Positions 56,133 to 64,000 of a stretch of 64,000 nucleotides of DNA are shown here, piece by piece (positions within the stretch are counted from its first letter, which is position 1; each line of letters starts with the position of its first letter). The DNA lies in assembly GCF_030816155.1 (NCBI RefSeq), contig NZ_JAUSXR010000001.1, positions 2,666,001 to 2,730,000 on the forward strand, in the 5' to 3' direction. The notes under the pieces are model-generated. The model did not search any database. It saw nothing but the letters and a program-made list of their open reading frames with translations, and was not told where the DNA came from. The stretch is from Arthrobacter woluwensis (lineage in GTDB: Bacteria > Actinomycetota > Actinomycetes > Actinomycetales > Micrococcaceae). The translations under genes were made by a program, and so were the position numbers.

Positions 56133-56151
56133 CTAAAGGTCTAACCTTTAG
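56133..56151. promoter_or_regulatory. FadR/GntR-type operator before the MFS gene
   Basis: Perfect palindrome CTAAAGGT-CTA-ACCTTTAG with the GT-N-AC core of FadR-subfamily sites. It ends 3 bp before the ATG at 56155, so binding would block translation or transcription. Confidence 0.65.
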
Positions 56152-56154
56152 AAC

Positions 56155-57474
56155 ATGCCAGCCACACCCACCTCGGAATCCACCGCGCCCATCCTCAGCC
56201 CCGCTGCTCTCGCCGACGCCTCGGCACTCGCCACGGGAACCGGAGGGTCGGGGCGCCGCAAGGTGCTGCTCGCCCTGGTGGGCGTCATCCTGGTGGGCCT
56301 CAACCTCCGCGTGGGCATCACGAGTGCCGCCGCGCTCTTCCACGAACTGCAGCAGGCCCTGGGCTACGGAGCCTTCATCGCCTCGCTCCTGCCGAGCATC
56401 CCCACCCTGTGCTTCGCGTTCGCCGGGCTGGCCACCAATCCCCTGAGCCGCCGCCTGGGCGTCGAGAACACCGTGGTGTTCGCGCTCTTCCTGCTGACCT
56501 GCGGCCTCGCGATCCGCGGCATCCCCAGCACCGTGGCGCTGCTGGTGGGCTCCGTGGTGGCGATGAGCGGCCTGGCCATCTGCAACGTCTCCATGCCCGT
56601 GCTGATCCGCCAGGACCACGCCGACCGGACGTCGCTGGTCACCGGCCTGTACACCTTCACCATGACCATTGGCGCGACGACGGCGGCCACCGTCAGCGTC
56701 CCCCTGGCCCATGCGCTGGGCTCGCCGTCCGCGGGGCTGGCCTCGTGGTCCGTGATCGCCGCGCTCGGCCTCCTCGGTTTCATCCCGCTGGCCCTCGGCC
56801 GTCGCCGGAGCCGGAACCTGGCCCCCGACGTCGCGCCCGAGCAGCATCACGGCATCTGGGCCTCGCTCCGGGGCCGCAAGGCCGTCCTGATCGCGATCGT
56901 GTTCTCGACGCAGGGTTTCCTCGCCTACGCCGTCATGAGCTGGTTCGCCTACATCCTGAGCGACAGCGGCATGGACGCCACGCAGAGCGGCCTGATGTTC
57001 GGTGTCATGCAGTTCGTGTCGATGTTCGCGGGCATGCTCTTCCTCGCCTTCGGTTCGCGGAACAGCACCCGCCCCTGGGCCCTCGCCATCCCCGCCGCCT
57101 GCACAGTGGCCGGCATCATCCTCCTCATGGTGGCGCCGATCGAGACGGCACTGCTATCCGCGTGCCTCACGGGCCTGGGCCTCGGCATCTTCCCGCTCGT
57201 CCTGGCGATCATCAGCCAGAGCGGCCGCACCCCCGCCGAGACCACGGCGCTTTCCACTGCCGCGCAGTCCCTGGGGTACTTCTTCTCGGCGCTCGGCCCG
57301 CTCGGCATCGGCCTCCTGCACGGCCTGACGGGGCAGTGGATTCTGCCGCTGGGTGTGGCGGTCGGCGTCGCGGTCGTCCTGACCGTGGCCGCCTTCGTGC
57401 TGGGGCGCCTGCACAGCGGGCACGGACCCCGCGTAGTGGTCGCGTCGCAGCAGGCCTCCCGGGGCGGGGAGTGA
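56155..57474 (+). CDS. CynX/NimT-like MFS transporter
   Basis: 439 residues with 12 helices and motifs of the cyanate/nitroimidazole transporter group (GLNLRVGITSAAALF, ICNVSMPVLIRQDH). It is the first gene of an operon with a FadR-type regulator starting 4 bp after its stop. A palindromic operator overlaps its start region, so the regulator likely represses it. Substrate unknown, perhaps a carboxylate or other small anion sensed by the regulator. Confidence 0.85.
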   Translation: MPATPTSESTAPILSPAALADASALATGTGGSGRRKVLLALVGVILVGLNLRVGITSAAALFHELQQALGYGAFIASLLPSIPTLCFAFAGLATNPLSRRLGVENTVVFALFLLTCGLAIRGIPSTVALLVGSVVAMSGLAICNVSMPVLIRQDHADRTSLVTGLYTFTMTIGATTAATVSVPLAHALGSPSAGLASWSVIAALGLLGFIPLALGRRRSRNLAPDVAPEQHHGIWASLRGRKAVLIAIVFSTQGFLAYAVMSWFAYILSDSGMDATQSGLMFGVMQFVSMFAGMLFLAFGSRNSTRPWALAIPAACTVAGIILLMVAPIETALLSACLTGLGLGIFPLVLAIISQSGRTPAETTALSTAAQSLGYFFSALGPLGIGLLHGLTGQWILPLGVAVGVAVVLTVAAFVLGRLHSGHGPRVVVASQQASRGGE

Positions 57475-57478
57475 TCCA

Positions 57479-58198
57479 GTGACCACCGCACGGAACACCT
57501 CGCAGTCCGCCACCCCCACCGGCGGCCTGCATCACCCGGAGGGACGGCAGCCCCTGGCGGCCGCCGTCGCCCGGCAGCTCCGCGAGGCGATCGCGGCCGG
57601 TGCCTGGGAGATCGGGCAGCGGATCCCCACCGAATCGGAGCTCATGGAGCGTTTCCAGGTCTCCCGGGGCACCCTGCGGGAAGGCATCAAGGCACTGGCC
57701 CACGCCGGGGTCCTGGAGGTCCGGCAGGGCGACGGCACCTACGTCCGCGCCCGCAGCGAGCTCGAAGGAACTGCGAGCCGGAGCGTCGGCGAGCACACGG
57801 CCGCCCATGTGTTCGAGGTCCGTCAGGTCCTGGACACCCAGGCCGCGCGGCTCGCGGCCCAGCGCGCAGAGGCCCCGGGCATCGAGGAACTGCAGCGCAT
57901 CCTGGACGCCTCGCTCGAGGCCTGGCACGCCGGGAGGGTCTCCGAGTGGGCGGATCTGGACTGGGAGTTCCACCGCGGCGTGGCCCGTCTGAGTGGCAAC
58001 CCGCTGCTGGAACAGCTCTACTCGGGCTTCGCGGGGGCCTTCAAGCGCGATCTGCTCAACCAGTCGGAGCACCGGGACTTCGACCCCAGCCTGCAGCCGG
58101 GACATCAGGACCTCATCACGGCCCTCTCCTCCGGCGACCCGGAGACCGCCGAACAGAGCGTCCGCTGTGGCCTGGAGATCGCCGAATCCCGTAGCTGA
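57479..58198 (+). CDS. FadR-subfamily GntR regulator
   Basis: 239 residues from GTG 57479, with N-terminal winged HTH (LMERFQVSRGTLREGIKALAHAGVLEVRQGDGTYV) and a C-terminal FCD ligand domain whose metal/ligand histidines include EFHRGVA and PGHQDLI. It follows the MFS gene with a 4-bp gap. The palindrome at 56133-56151 is its most likely target, giving autoregulation of the two-gene operon. Confidence 0.9.
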   Translation: MTTARNTSQSATPTGGLHHPEGRQPLAAAVARQLREAIAAGAWEIGQRIPTESELMERFQVSRGTLREGIKALAHAGVLEVRQGDGTYVRARSELEGTASRSVGEHTAAHVFEVRQVLDTQAARLAAQRAEAPGIEELQRILDASLEAWHAGRVSEWADLDWEFHRGVARLSGNPLLEQLYSGFAGAFKRDLLNQSEHRDFDPSLQPGHQDLITALSSGDPETAEQSVRCGLEIAESRS

Positions 58199-58213
58199 GT
58201 GCCCTTAAAGCAG

Positions 58214-58272
58214 TTGAGTGCTCAGTTGTTGCGGGTGATCCGTGGAAACACCCGCAACACCTGAGCACTCAA
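58214..58272. terminator. Bidirectional terminator between FadR-type gene and fprA paralog
   Basis: 24-bp arms with one mismatch, TTGAGTGCTCAG-type, 11-nt loop. It starts 15 bp after the plus-strand stop and 25 bp after the minus-strand stop. Confidence 0.75.
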
Positions 58273-58296
58273 GGTGCTGAACGCACTGCGCGGACT

Positions 58297-59784
58297 TCAG
58301 GAGCCGACGACGGCGCCCGCCCCGTCACGCGAGATGCTCACCATCTCCTCGCGGGACACCACCTTGATGCGCTCGCGCTCGACGCTCACCCCGTGCGAGC
58401 CGCCGTTGGCCGTGGCCTCGGCACCGAGTGCGCGCTCGTGGGCGTCCAGACGGTTCCAGCCATCCCAGCTCGTGTACTGCACGCCGCGGCTTTCGAGCAG
58501 CGCGACCACGGCGTTCTCCGCGGCGTCGTCCGCCACGGGGAGGGCCGTGCGGTCCTCCAGCAGGTGGGTGATGGTTTCGAGGGCGTCACCCTTGGTATGG
58601 CCGATGAGGCCGACCGGTCCGCGCTTGATCCAGCCCGTGGCGTAGACGCCCGGCACCGGGGCGCCGTCCGCGCCCAGCACGCGGCCGCCGTCGTTGATCA
58701 CGACGCCCTTGCGGTGGTCGAACTCGACGCCCGGCAGCGGGGAGCCGAAGTACCCGATGGTCCGGTAAACGGCCTGGACCGGGTAGTCCACGTACTCGCC
58801 GGTGCCGCGGGCGTTGCCCGTGCCGTCGAGCTCGGTGCGCTCGAAGCGGATACCGGCCACCTTGCCCGGGGTTTCGGGTGAGTCGGTGATCTCCACCGGG
58901 GAGTGCAGGAAGTGCAGGTGCAGGCGGCGGGAGGCGGTCAGCTCGGAGAGGTCCTCGGGCTGCTCGGCGAACCAGTTGGTGAGCGTCCCGACCATGGTCT
59001 TGATCTGGTTGTTGCTCTGGATCGCCTCATCGGAGGCCTCGTCGAACTCGAAGTCCTCGGCGTAGAGGATGATGTCCACGTCCTTGGAGTGGGACAGCTC
59101 GCGCAGCTCCAGCGGGGTGAACTTGATCTGCGCGGGGCCGCGGCGGCCGAACACGTGGACGTCGGTGACCGGGCTCGCCTTCAGGCCGGCGTAGACGTTG
59201 TCCGGGATCTCGGTGACCAGCAGGTCGTCCGCATGCTTGGACAGGACGCGGGCGACATCCAGCGCGACGTTGCCGTTGCCGATGACCGCGACCTCCTTGG
59301 CCTCCAGGGGCCACTCGCGGGAGACGTCCGGGTGGCCGTCGTACCAGGAGACGAAGTCGGCGCCGCCGAAGGAGCCCTCCAGCTCGACGCCGGGGATGTT
59401 GAGGTCCGCGTCCTTGATGGCGCCCGTGGCGAAGATGACCGCGTCGTAGTGCTTCCGCAGGTCATCGAGGGAAAGGTCCGTGCCGTAGTCGACGTTGCCG
59501 AAGAAGCGGATGTCGCCGCGGTCCAGGACCTTGTGGAGGGCGTTCACGATGCCCTTGATCCGCGGGTGGTCCGGGGCGACGCCGTAGCGGATCAGGCCGT
59601 AGGGCGCCGGGTAGCGGTCGAACAGGTCGATGCTGACGGTGAGCTCCCCGCTCTTGACCTCATCGCTCTTGGTGAGGATGTCCGCGGCGTAGACGCCGGC
59701 CGGGCCGGAGCCGACGACGGCGACGCGCAGCGGGCGCTCCGCGGAGCCGACGGCTGCGTTCGAGGGGGTGGGGAGTTCTGACAC
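58297..59784 (-). CDS. fprA: FprA-type ferredoxin-NADP+ reductase, second paralog
   Basis: 495 residues from GTG 59784 (AAAGGA upstream). It shares FAD (VVGSGPAGVYAAD) and NADP (IGNGNVALDVARVL) motifs with the paralog at 47949-49394 and is close to it throughout. It follows cysG in the same direction after 85 bp, so it may feed electrons to sulfite or nitrite reductase, whose sirohaem cysG makes. The second copy could serve other ferredoxins. Confidence 0.9.
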   Translation of the reverse strand: MSELPTPSNAAVGSAERPLRVAVVGSGPAGVYAADILTKSDEVKSGELTVSIDLFDRYPAPYGLIRYGVAPDHPRIKGIVNALHKVLDRGDIRFFGNVDYGTDLSLDDLRKHYDAVIFATGAIKDADLNIPGVELEGSFGGADFVSWYDGHPDVSREWPLEAKEVAVIGNGNVALDVARVLSKHADDLLVTEIPDNVYAGLKASPVTDVHVFGRRGPAQIKFTPLELRELSHSKDVDIILYAEDFEFDEASDEAIQSNNQIKTMVGTLTNWFAEQPEDLSELTASRRLHLHFLHSPVEITDSPETPGKVAGIRFERTELDGTGNARGTGEYVDYPVQAVYRTIGYFGSPLPGVEFDHRKGVVINDGGRVLGADGAPVPGVYATGWIKRGPVGLIGHTKGDALETITHLLEDRTALPVADDAAENAVVALLESRGVQYTSWDGWNRLDAHERALGAEATANGGSHGVSVERERIKVVSREEMVSISRDGAGAVVGS

Positions 59785-59869
59785 GGCTGTGTTCCTTTCG
59801 TCGACTGCTCCATAGGATGTCATTCCAGCCTGGGATTCCGGCGAGAACGACGTCCTGTGGAGCACTCGA

Positions 59870-61129
59870 TCAGAGTGCATGAGTGTGGGTGAGGCGAAGA
59901 TGCTCGGGGGCGTAGGGGCTGAGCCGGACGACGTCCCCCACCACGATGACGGCGGGATTCTCGACCCCGACGTCGGCGGCGCGGTCCGCGATGTCCGCGA
60001 CGGTCGCCACGGTGACCCGCTGGTCCGGCGCGTAGCCGCGTTCCACGATCGCCACGGGGGTGTCCCGCGGGAGCCCGGAGGTGGCGAGGGTGTCCATCGA
60101 CCGGGACAGGGCCTTGACGCCCATGAGGAGGACCACGGTGTGGTCCGGCCGGGCGGGCAGGCTGCCCAGTTCGTCGTGGCCCGTGACGACGGAGAAGCCC
60201 GTGGCCAGCCCGCGATGCGTCACCGGGATGCCGGCCGCGGCGGGCACGGAGATCGCGGAGGTGACGCCCGGGACCACGCGGACGTCGACGTCGTGTTCAC
60301 GGCAGAAGGCGAGCTCCTCGCCGCCGCGGCCGAGGACGTACGGGTCGCCGCCCTTGAGCCGGACCACATGGTTTCCCGCGAGCGCCTCGCGGACCAGGAT
60401 GCGGTTGATCTCGTCCTGCGGGACGGGATGATGGCCGGGGGTCTTGCCCACTTCGATCACGCGGACGTCCTCCGGCAGGCCGTCCAGGACGGAGCGCGGG
60501 CCGAGGCGGTCGGCCACGACGACGTCGGCCTCCGCCAGGAGCTGCCGGGCGCGGACCGTCATGAGGCCGGGATCGCCCGGGCCGCCGCCGACCAGGGCGA
60601 CGCTTCCCTTGGCCCGGGTCCCGACCTGACCACCGCGCGGATTGCCCCGGCGGTGGTGGCGGAGCGGCAGGGCGCCTTCGTCGAGCGCGGCGGCGACGGC
60701 GTCGCGCACGGCCATGGCACGGCGGGGATCCGCTCCGGCATTGACCGCGATCTTCACGTCGTCCACGCTGGCGACTGCGGGCGTCCAGGCGGCGGAGCTC
60801 TCGTGGTCCCCGGCATTGACGCACCAGATCCGGCGGGCCTCGGAGTCGGCCGCCACCTGGGCGTCCACCGCGGGGTCACCGGTGGCGGTCTGAACGAACC
60901 AGGGGGTGTCGAGGTCTTCGGTGCGGTAGCCGCGGGCCTCCCAGTGGAGGAGTCCGGCGTCGGCGAGGTCACGGATCGTCTCCACCGCTTCGGGGGCGAC
61001 CACCGTGACCCGGGCCCCGGCGTCGAGCAGGCCCTTGGCACGTCGCGCGGCGACCTTGCCGCCGCCGACCACCAGCACCGGGCGGCCGAGAAGGCGCAGT
61101 GCCGTGGGATAGATGTCCATCAGAGCCAT
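59870..61129 (-). CDS. cysG: Sirohaem synthase (precorrin-2 dehydrogenase/ferrochelatase and uroporphyrinogen-III methyltransferase)
   Basis: 419 residues. N-terminal NAD domain (VLVVGGGKVAARRAKGLLDAGARVTVVAP) of the CysG_N type, then the methylase domain from about 165 (VALVGGGPGDPGLMTVRARQLL ... RLKGGDPYVLGRGGEE). It makes sirohaem for sulfite/nitrite reductase. ATG 61129 is preferred, 61120 is possible. Followed by the fprA paralog. The central CysG segment NAGADPRRAMAVRDAVAAAL fits the dehydrogenase/chelatase. Confidence 0.93.
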   Translation of the reverse strand: MALMDIYPTALRLLGRPVLVVGGGKVAARRAKGLLDAGARVTVVAPEAVETIRDLADAGLLHWEARGYRTEDLDTPWFVQTATGDPAVDAQVAADSEARRIWCVNAGDHESSAAWTPAVASVDDVKIAVNAGADPRRAMAVRDAVAAALDEGALPLRHHRRGNPRGGQVGTRAKGSVALVGGGPGDPGLMTVRARQLLAEADVVVADRLGPRSVLDGLPEDVRVIEVGKTPGHHPVPQDEINRILVREALAGNHVVRLKGGDPYVLGRGGEELAFCREHDVDVRVVPGVTSAISVPAAAGIPVTHRGLATGFSVVTGHDELGSLPARPDHTVVLLMGVKALSRSMDTLATSGLPRDTPVAIVERGYAPDQRVTVATVADIADRAADVGVENPAVIVVGDVVRLSPYAPEHLRLTHTHAL

Positions 61130-61235
61130 GCGAAAACCATAGGGGTGGCGCGTAACACTCATCAAAGCTGCCGAAACGGCGGTTCACGCAAGGTCACGGA
61201 AGGTCACATAGGGCCGCGGAACTAGGCTGGAAACC

Positions 61236-61700
61236 GTGATCAGCTTCAGTGAGGAGATCCGTATCGCGGCGCGGCCGGAGGAAGTCTTCGGCCTGTCCCT
61301 CGATGTCGACGCCCACACCCGTTCCATGGCCGGTTCGGGTGAGCGGGCCGTGGCCGGGGTGATGACGGGCCGCATGGGGCCGGGCGACACCGTGACCTGG
61401 CAGGCCCGCCATTTCGGGGTCCCGATCCGCATGACGTCGCAGATCACCGAGTACCGCGAGCCGTCGCACTTCGTGGACGAACAGCTCCACGGACCATTCA
61501 GGCTCTGGCGCCACGAGCACCGCTTCACGCCCGACGACGGCGGCACCCTCCTGCGCGACGACATCACCTTCGCCGCCCCGCTGGGCCCGCTCGGACGCCT
61601 CGCCGAGCTGCTGGTCCTCCGTTGGTACATGCCGCAGCTGATCCGGCAGCGGAACGTGTTCCTCAAGGCGGCGGCCGAGGCCAGGCCGCCGAAACAGTGA
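61236..61700 (+). CDS. SRPBCC-family protein
   Basis: 154 residues from GTG 61236 with the START/Bet v1-like pattern: IRIAARPEEVFGLSLDV at the start, then DTVTWQARHFGVPIRMTSQITEY and the C-terminal helix. These bind hydrophobic ligands, and related proteins act in lipid or polyketide pathways; no substrate can be named. Its stop codon lies within the first arm of the hairpin at 61691. Confidence 0.8.
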   Translation: MISFSEEIRIAARPEEVFGLSLDVDAHTRSMAGSGERAVAGVMTGRMGPGDTVTWQARHFGVPIRMTSQITEYREPSHFVDEQLHGPFRLWRHEHRFTPDDGGTLLRDDITFAAPLGPLGRLAELLVLRWYMPQLIRQRNVFLKAAAEARPPKQ

Positions 61701-61755
61701 GTTTGCGCTGAAACAGTGAGCTGAACTCACTGTTTCAGCGCAAACTCACTGTTTC
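61691..61755. terminator. Perfect 30-bp palindrome, bidirectional terminator
   Basis: Arms of 30 bp, identical as inverted copies, around CTGAA. Each arm is built of two GAAACAGTGAG units, so the whole element holds four copies. The stop codon of the upstream gene (61698-61700) lies inside. Confidence 0.75.
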
Positions 61756-61773
61756 ACCGCATCAGATGACGTG

Positions 61774-62058
61774 TCACTCGTACGAGCAGAGGTAGGCCAC
61801 GGGATCGCTGGTCATGACAGTGAAGGACACCCCGGCCTCGACGTCGAACGCCGAGCCGGCTTCATAGCGCACCCACTCGCCGCTCTCGGCCGGGAGCTTC
61901 ACGTCCCAGCTGCCGCGCACCAACTGCATGCGTTCCGGGGAGGACGTGCCGAAGGTCCACTCGCCCGGGGCGATGACACCGACCGTGAACTTCCCCTCGT
62001 CGTCCCCGGAGCCCAGGCTGCGGACGTTGCCGTCGAAGTATTCGTGCTGGCTGATCAT
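61774..62058 (-). CDS. ppnP: Pyrimidine/purine nucleoside phosphorylase
   Basis: 94 residues, small cupin of the PpnP (YaiE, DUF1255) family: SPERMQLVRGSWDVKLP, WVRYEAGSAFDVEAGVSFTV and the SDPVAYLCSYE end. It phosphorolyses several nucleosides. Start ATG 62058 after GAAGGAG. Standalone gene. Confidence 0.88.
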   Translation of the reverse strand: MISQHEYFDGNVRSLGSGDDEGKFTVGVIAPGEWTFGTSSPERMQLVRGSWDVKLPAESGEWVRYEAGSAFDVEAGVSFTVMTSDPVAYLCSYE

Positions 62059-62502
62059 GAGGGCTCCTTCGCTGCGGGCCCGGCGGTCCGGCCGGGCGAC
62101 TGTCCCCCACGTTAGGACGGACGGCCCTCCGCTCCAATCGCCGTCCGGATTGTTGCGGGGAGGTCCTTGTTGCGGGGCCGTCCTTGTTTCTGGGCCGCGC
62201 GGGACTTTCACGGTCGCACCGCGACCATGGCTGCCAGGGGACGCCTGCGGGTCTGTTCGAGGGAGACCTTTCCACCGCGCCGCACCAGTTCTCGAAGTGA
62301 GCCCTCCGCCCGGCCGCCTTGCGGTTCTCCCTGCTCATCGCCCCAGTTCAGCCCGCGTACTGCCGCACCACGGAGTGATTCGACTTGAGGTGTTACTGGT
62401 GACCTCCGTTGGATGAAGGCGAACGGCGCCCTCCGGCGTGAAGGTGCCGGTTCGCACTCATCGATCTCGTACGTGTAGTCGCACCATGTCAAAGGGGATG
62501 CC
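62059..62502. other. Intergenic region, divergent promoters
   Basis: No gene is supported. It holds promoters for ppnP (reverse) and for the lipoprotein gene at 62503. A small palindrome GGTCGC-ACC-GCGACC (62212-62226) was noticed, otherwise nothing. Confidence 0.5.
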
Positions 62503-63936
62503 ATGCCTGGATTGAAATCTCGCCGCGCACGAAGCGCCGGCATTGCTGTCGTGATTCTCACGCTGTCGTTGACGGCTTGTTCCGGAAAAACGCTGAAATT
62601 CGGCGGCCAGGAGGTCGAAGACCTGGACAAGACCATCACGGCGCTGGACGACAGTTGGAAGCAGAGCCTCACCGATGGAAAGAAGGCGAACACCGCCCCG
62701 GATGACGGGTCGCGGTGCTACGCCCAGATCAATGGCGAGGTCCTGGCCGATGAGGCGATCTGTGGTCCCGTGCACTACCTGGGGTCTGACGACACCACGT
62801 GGGACACGGTGTCGTTAAAGCAGGTGCTCGACAATTCTTCCGACAAGGTCCGCGTCGAGAAGGATTCCGGCTTCACCACGGGTGCCAAGAAGGCCAATGT
62901 GGAGCTGTACCGGCCTGACGGGAAGGAACCGCCGAGTGATCTGAACGTCCCCGAGCCCGAGGCGAATACTGAGGAACCCGGCCAGGCGATCTGGATGAAG
63001 TCATCCGGGCCCCAGGCCCCTGGCGATTCCTCGACCGGCGACTCATCGAAGTCGGTGACCATCGTGACCCCGGATGCTCGGTTGGTCGTGAGCAGCCCGA
63101 AGATCTCTGATCGGATCGGTGGGCCGGAGGATCGGCAGCAGGCCGGCGCTGGGAACAAGTTCGGCTCCGTCACCATCAGCACCGGCGCCAACGGTTCCTC
63201 CCAGTCCGACAGTAAGACGGTGCTCGCGTTCAGCGCCGGCGGGAAGAGCTACAACGTCGGCAAACCGCAGGACGGCACGCTCGCCATGGCCGTCCCCGGC
63301 GACGGGAAGGACCTGGCCCTCACCGTGACCTTCGAAGGCAAGACCCAGACATACTCCCTGGCTGACGGATCCCTGGATGAGAAGTCCAAGGGACTGTCGT
63401 ATTACGACGGGTACAAGACGACCTCAGACGATTCCGCCAAGGTCGGCGATCTGAAGATCGAGAAGCAGAACGGGTTCGATCTGACCTTCTATGGAACCAG
63501 TTACACCGCCTATCGCGTCCCGTACGACGCATCTGTCGGCTGGGCGCCGGAGGGCAAAAGCTGGTTGGTGATCAGCGGCAGTCCGAGCACCGACAGCCTG
63601 CAATGGAAGCCGGACCACGGCTATGAGTACGGTTACTACAACGTCAAGGAGGACATCGTGTCCGGCACGGTGACCAACGTCAGCGGCGAGGCGTTCAAGA
63701 CCACGCTCAAAGCCCATCCCAGAGTCGAGGGCAGCGGATGGTTCAGCTCCGACAGGGTCAATGCGATCTTCGAAGTACCCGCCAAAGCCAGAGACTTCAA
63801 AGCGTCCTTCGTCCTCCGTGCGACGGGCACTCTGAAGAAGGACCAGTCCAACACCGAGGCGCCCGCCACGGCGAACTTCGACAGCCCGGTGAACGACCTC
63901 CAATTCACCTTCCCCCAGGGCACGGACGCTAAATAG
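62503..63936 (+). CDS. Large secreted lipoprotein of unknown function
   Basis: 477 residues. Signal with lipobox LTAC (Cys26) anchors it outside the membrane. The mature part is acidic, rich in Ser/Thr/Asp, with beta-like segments and no recognised domain. Two further cysteines (RCYAQINGEVLADEAICGP) may form a disulfide in the N-terminal region. Region 140-185 is Pro/Ser/Asp-rich and probably disordered. ATG 62503 follows an AAGGGGATG region. Related proteins are probably restricted to this group. Confidence 0.75.
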   Translation: MPGLKSRRARSAGIAVVILTLSLTACSGKTLKFGGQEVEDLDKTITALDDSWKQSLTDGKKANTAPDDGSRCYAQINGEVLADEAICGPVHYLGSDDTTWDTVSLKQVLDNSSDKVRVEKDSGFTTGAKKANVELYRPDGKEPPSDLNVPEPEANTEEPGQAIWMKSSGPQAPGDSSTGDSSKSVTIVTPDARLVVSSPKISDRIGGPEDRQQAGAGNKFGSVTISTGANGSSQSDSKTVLAFSAGGKSYNVGKPQDGTLAMAVPGDGKDLALTVTFEGKTQTYSLADGSLDEKSKGLSYYDGYKTTSDDSAKVGDLKIEKQNGFDLTFYGTSYTAYRVPYDASVGWAPEGKSWLVISGSPSTDSLQWKPDHGYEYGYYNVKEDIVSGTVTNVSGEAFKTTLKAHPRVEGSGWFSSDRVNAIFEVPAKARDFKASFVLRATGTLKKDQSNTEAPATANFDSPVNDLQFTFPQGTDAK

Positions 63937-63960
63937 AAGGCGACGCGCCCCCGAAAGGTC

Positions 63961-63977
63961 CGCCGCCCCCGGCGGCG
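63961..63977 (+). terminator. Hairpin after the lipoprotein gene
   Basis: CGCCGCC-CCC-GGCGGCG starts 25 bp after the stop. Short stem, modest support. Confidence 0.4.
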
Positions 63978-64000
63978 CCCTCACGTGCAGGAGCGGACGC

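Overview
The window is high-GC DNA with tightly packed genes, frequent 4-nt ATGA stop/start overlaps, GTG/TTG starts and long GC-rich hairpins at gene ends. Together with the gene repertoire (imuA'-imuB-dnaE2, clpP3/clpP4/popR, efeUOB, fused cysG, FprA-type reductases, a PL8 lyase with the active-site spacing of the Arthrobacter chondroitin AC lyase), this points to an actinobacterium, most likely an Arthrobacter-like member of the Micrococcaceae. It looks like ordinary chromosome: no phage, transposase or CRISPR array was seen.

Layout. 1-3228: a large secreted BNR_4-type protein, cut by the window edge and interrupted by a frameshift. 3.6-5.8 kb: a small conserved protein, then a PopR-like activator facing a clpP3-clpP4 pair; one ClpP lacks its catalytic serine, and exact PopR-type operators are visible. 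5.8-10.5 kb: VOC protein, small membrane protein, metB and cbs (reverse transsulfuration), ChrB-N protein. 10.5-11.8 kb: divergent MFS exporter. 11.9-18.5 kb: LexA-boxed mutasome cassette imuA'-imuB-dnaE2. 18.6-23.3 kb: AlkA-type glycosylase, DUF1905 protein, MarR/flavoprotein pair facing an F420-type reductase, and an endonuclease-like gene between two copies of a palindromic repeat. 23.4-26.2 kb: acyl-CoA synthetase, rhomboid protease, thioredoxin. 26.4-28.8 kb: TetR plus ABC exporter. 28.9-33.3 kb: thioesterase, HemK-like methyltransferase, erythromycin-esterase-like protein, tRNA-Tyr, YajQ.

33.5-37 kb: efeUOB iron uptake. 37-42.1 kb: htpX, MFS, and a TetR divergent from an uncharacterised DUF6230-DUF6114-secreted protein operon. 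42.2-45 kb: furA-katG. 45-50.5 kb: lipoprotein, TetR, amino-acid permease, first FprA-type reductase, rarD. 50.6-56 kb: Tat-exported PL8 polysaccharide lyase, then gabT with a divergent PucR-type regulator. 56.1-58.2 kb: CynX-like MFS with its own FadR/GntR regulator. 58.3-61.1 kb: cysG with a second FprA paralog (siroheme and reductant supply for sulfite/nitrite reduction). 61.2-64 kb: SRPBCC protein, PpnP, and a large lipoprotein.

The most notable signals are the ClpP3/ClpP4/PopR module (catalytically dead subunit, matched operator geometry, SsrA-like ALAA tail on PopR), the low-complexity insertions in DnaE2, the repeat-flanked endonuclease gene, the DUF6230/DUF6114 operon, and several near-perfect long palindromes at gene ends.
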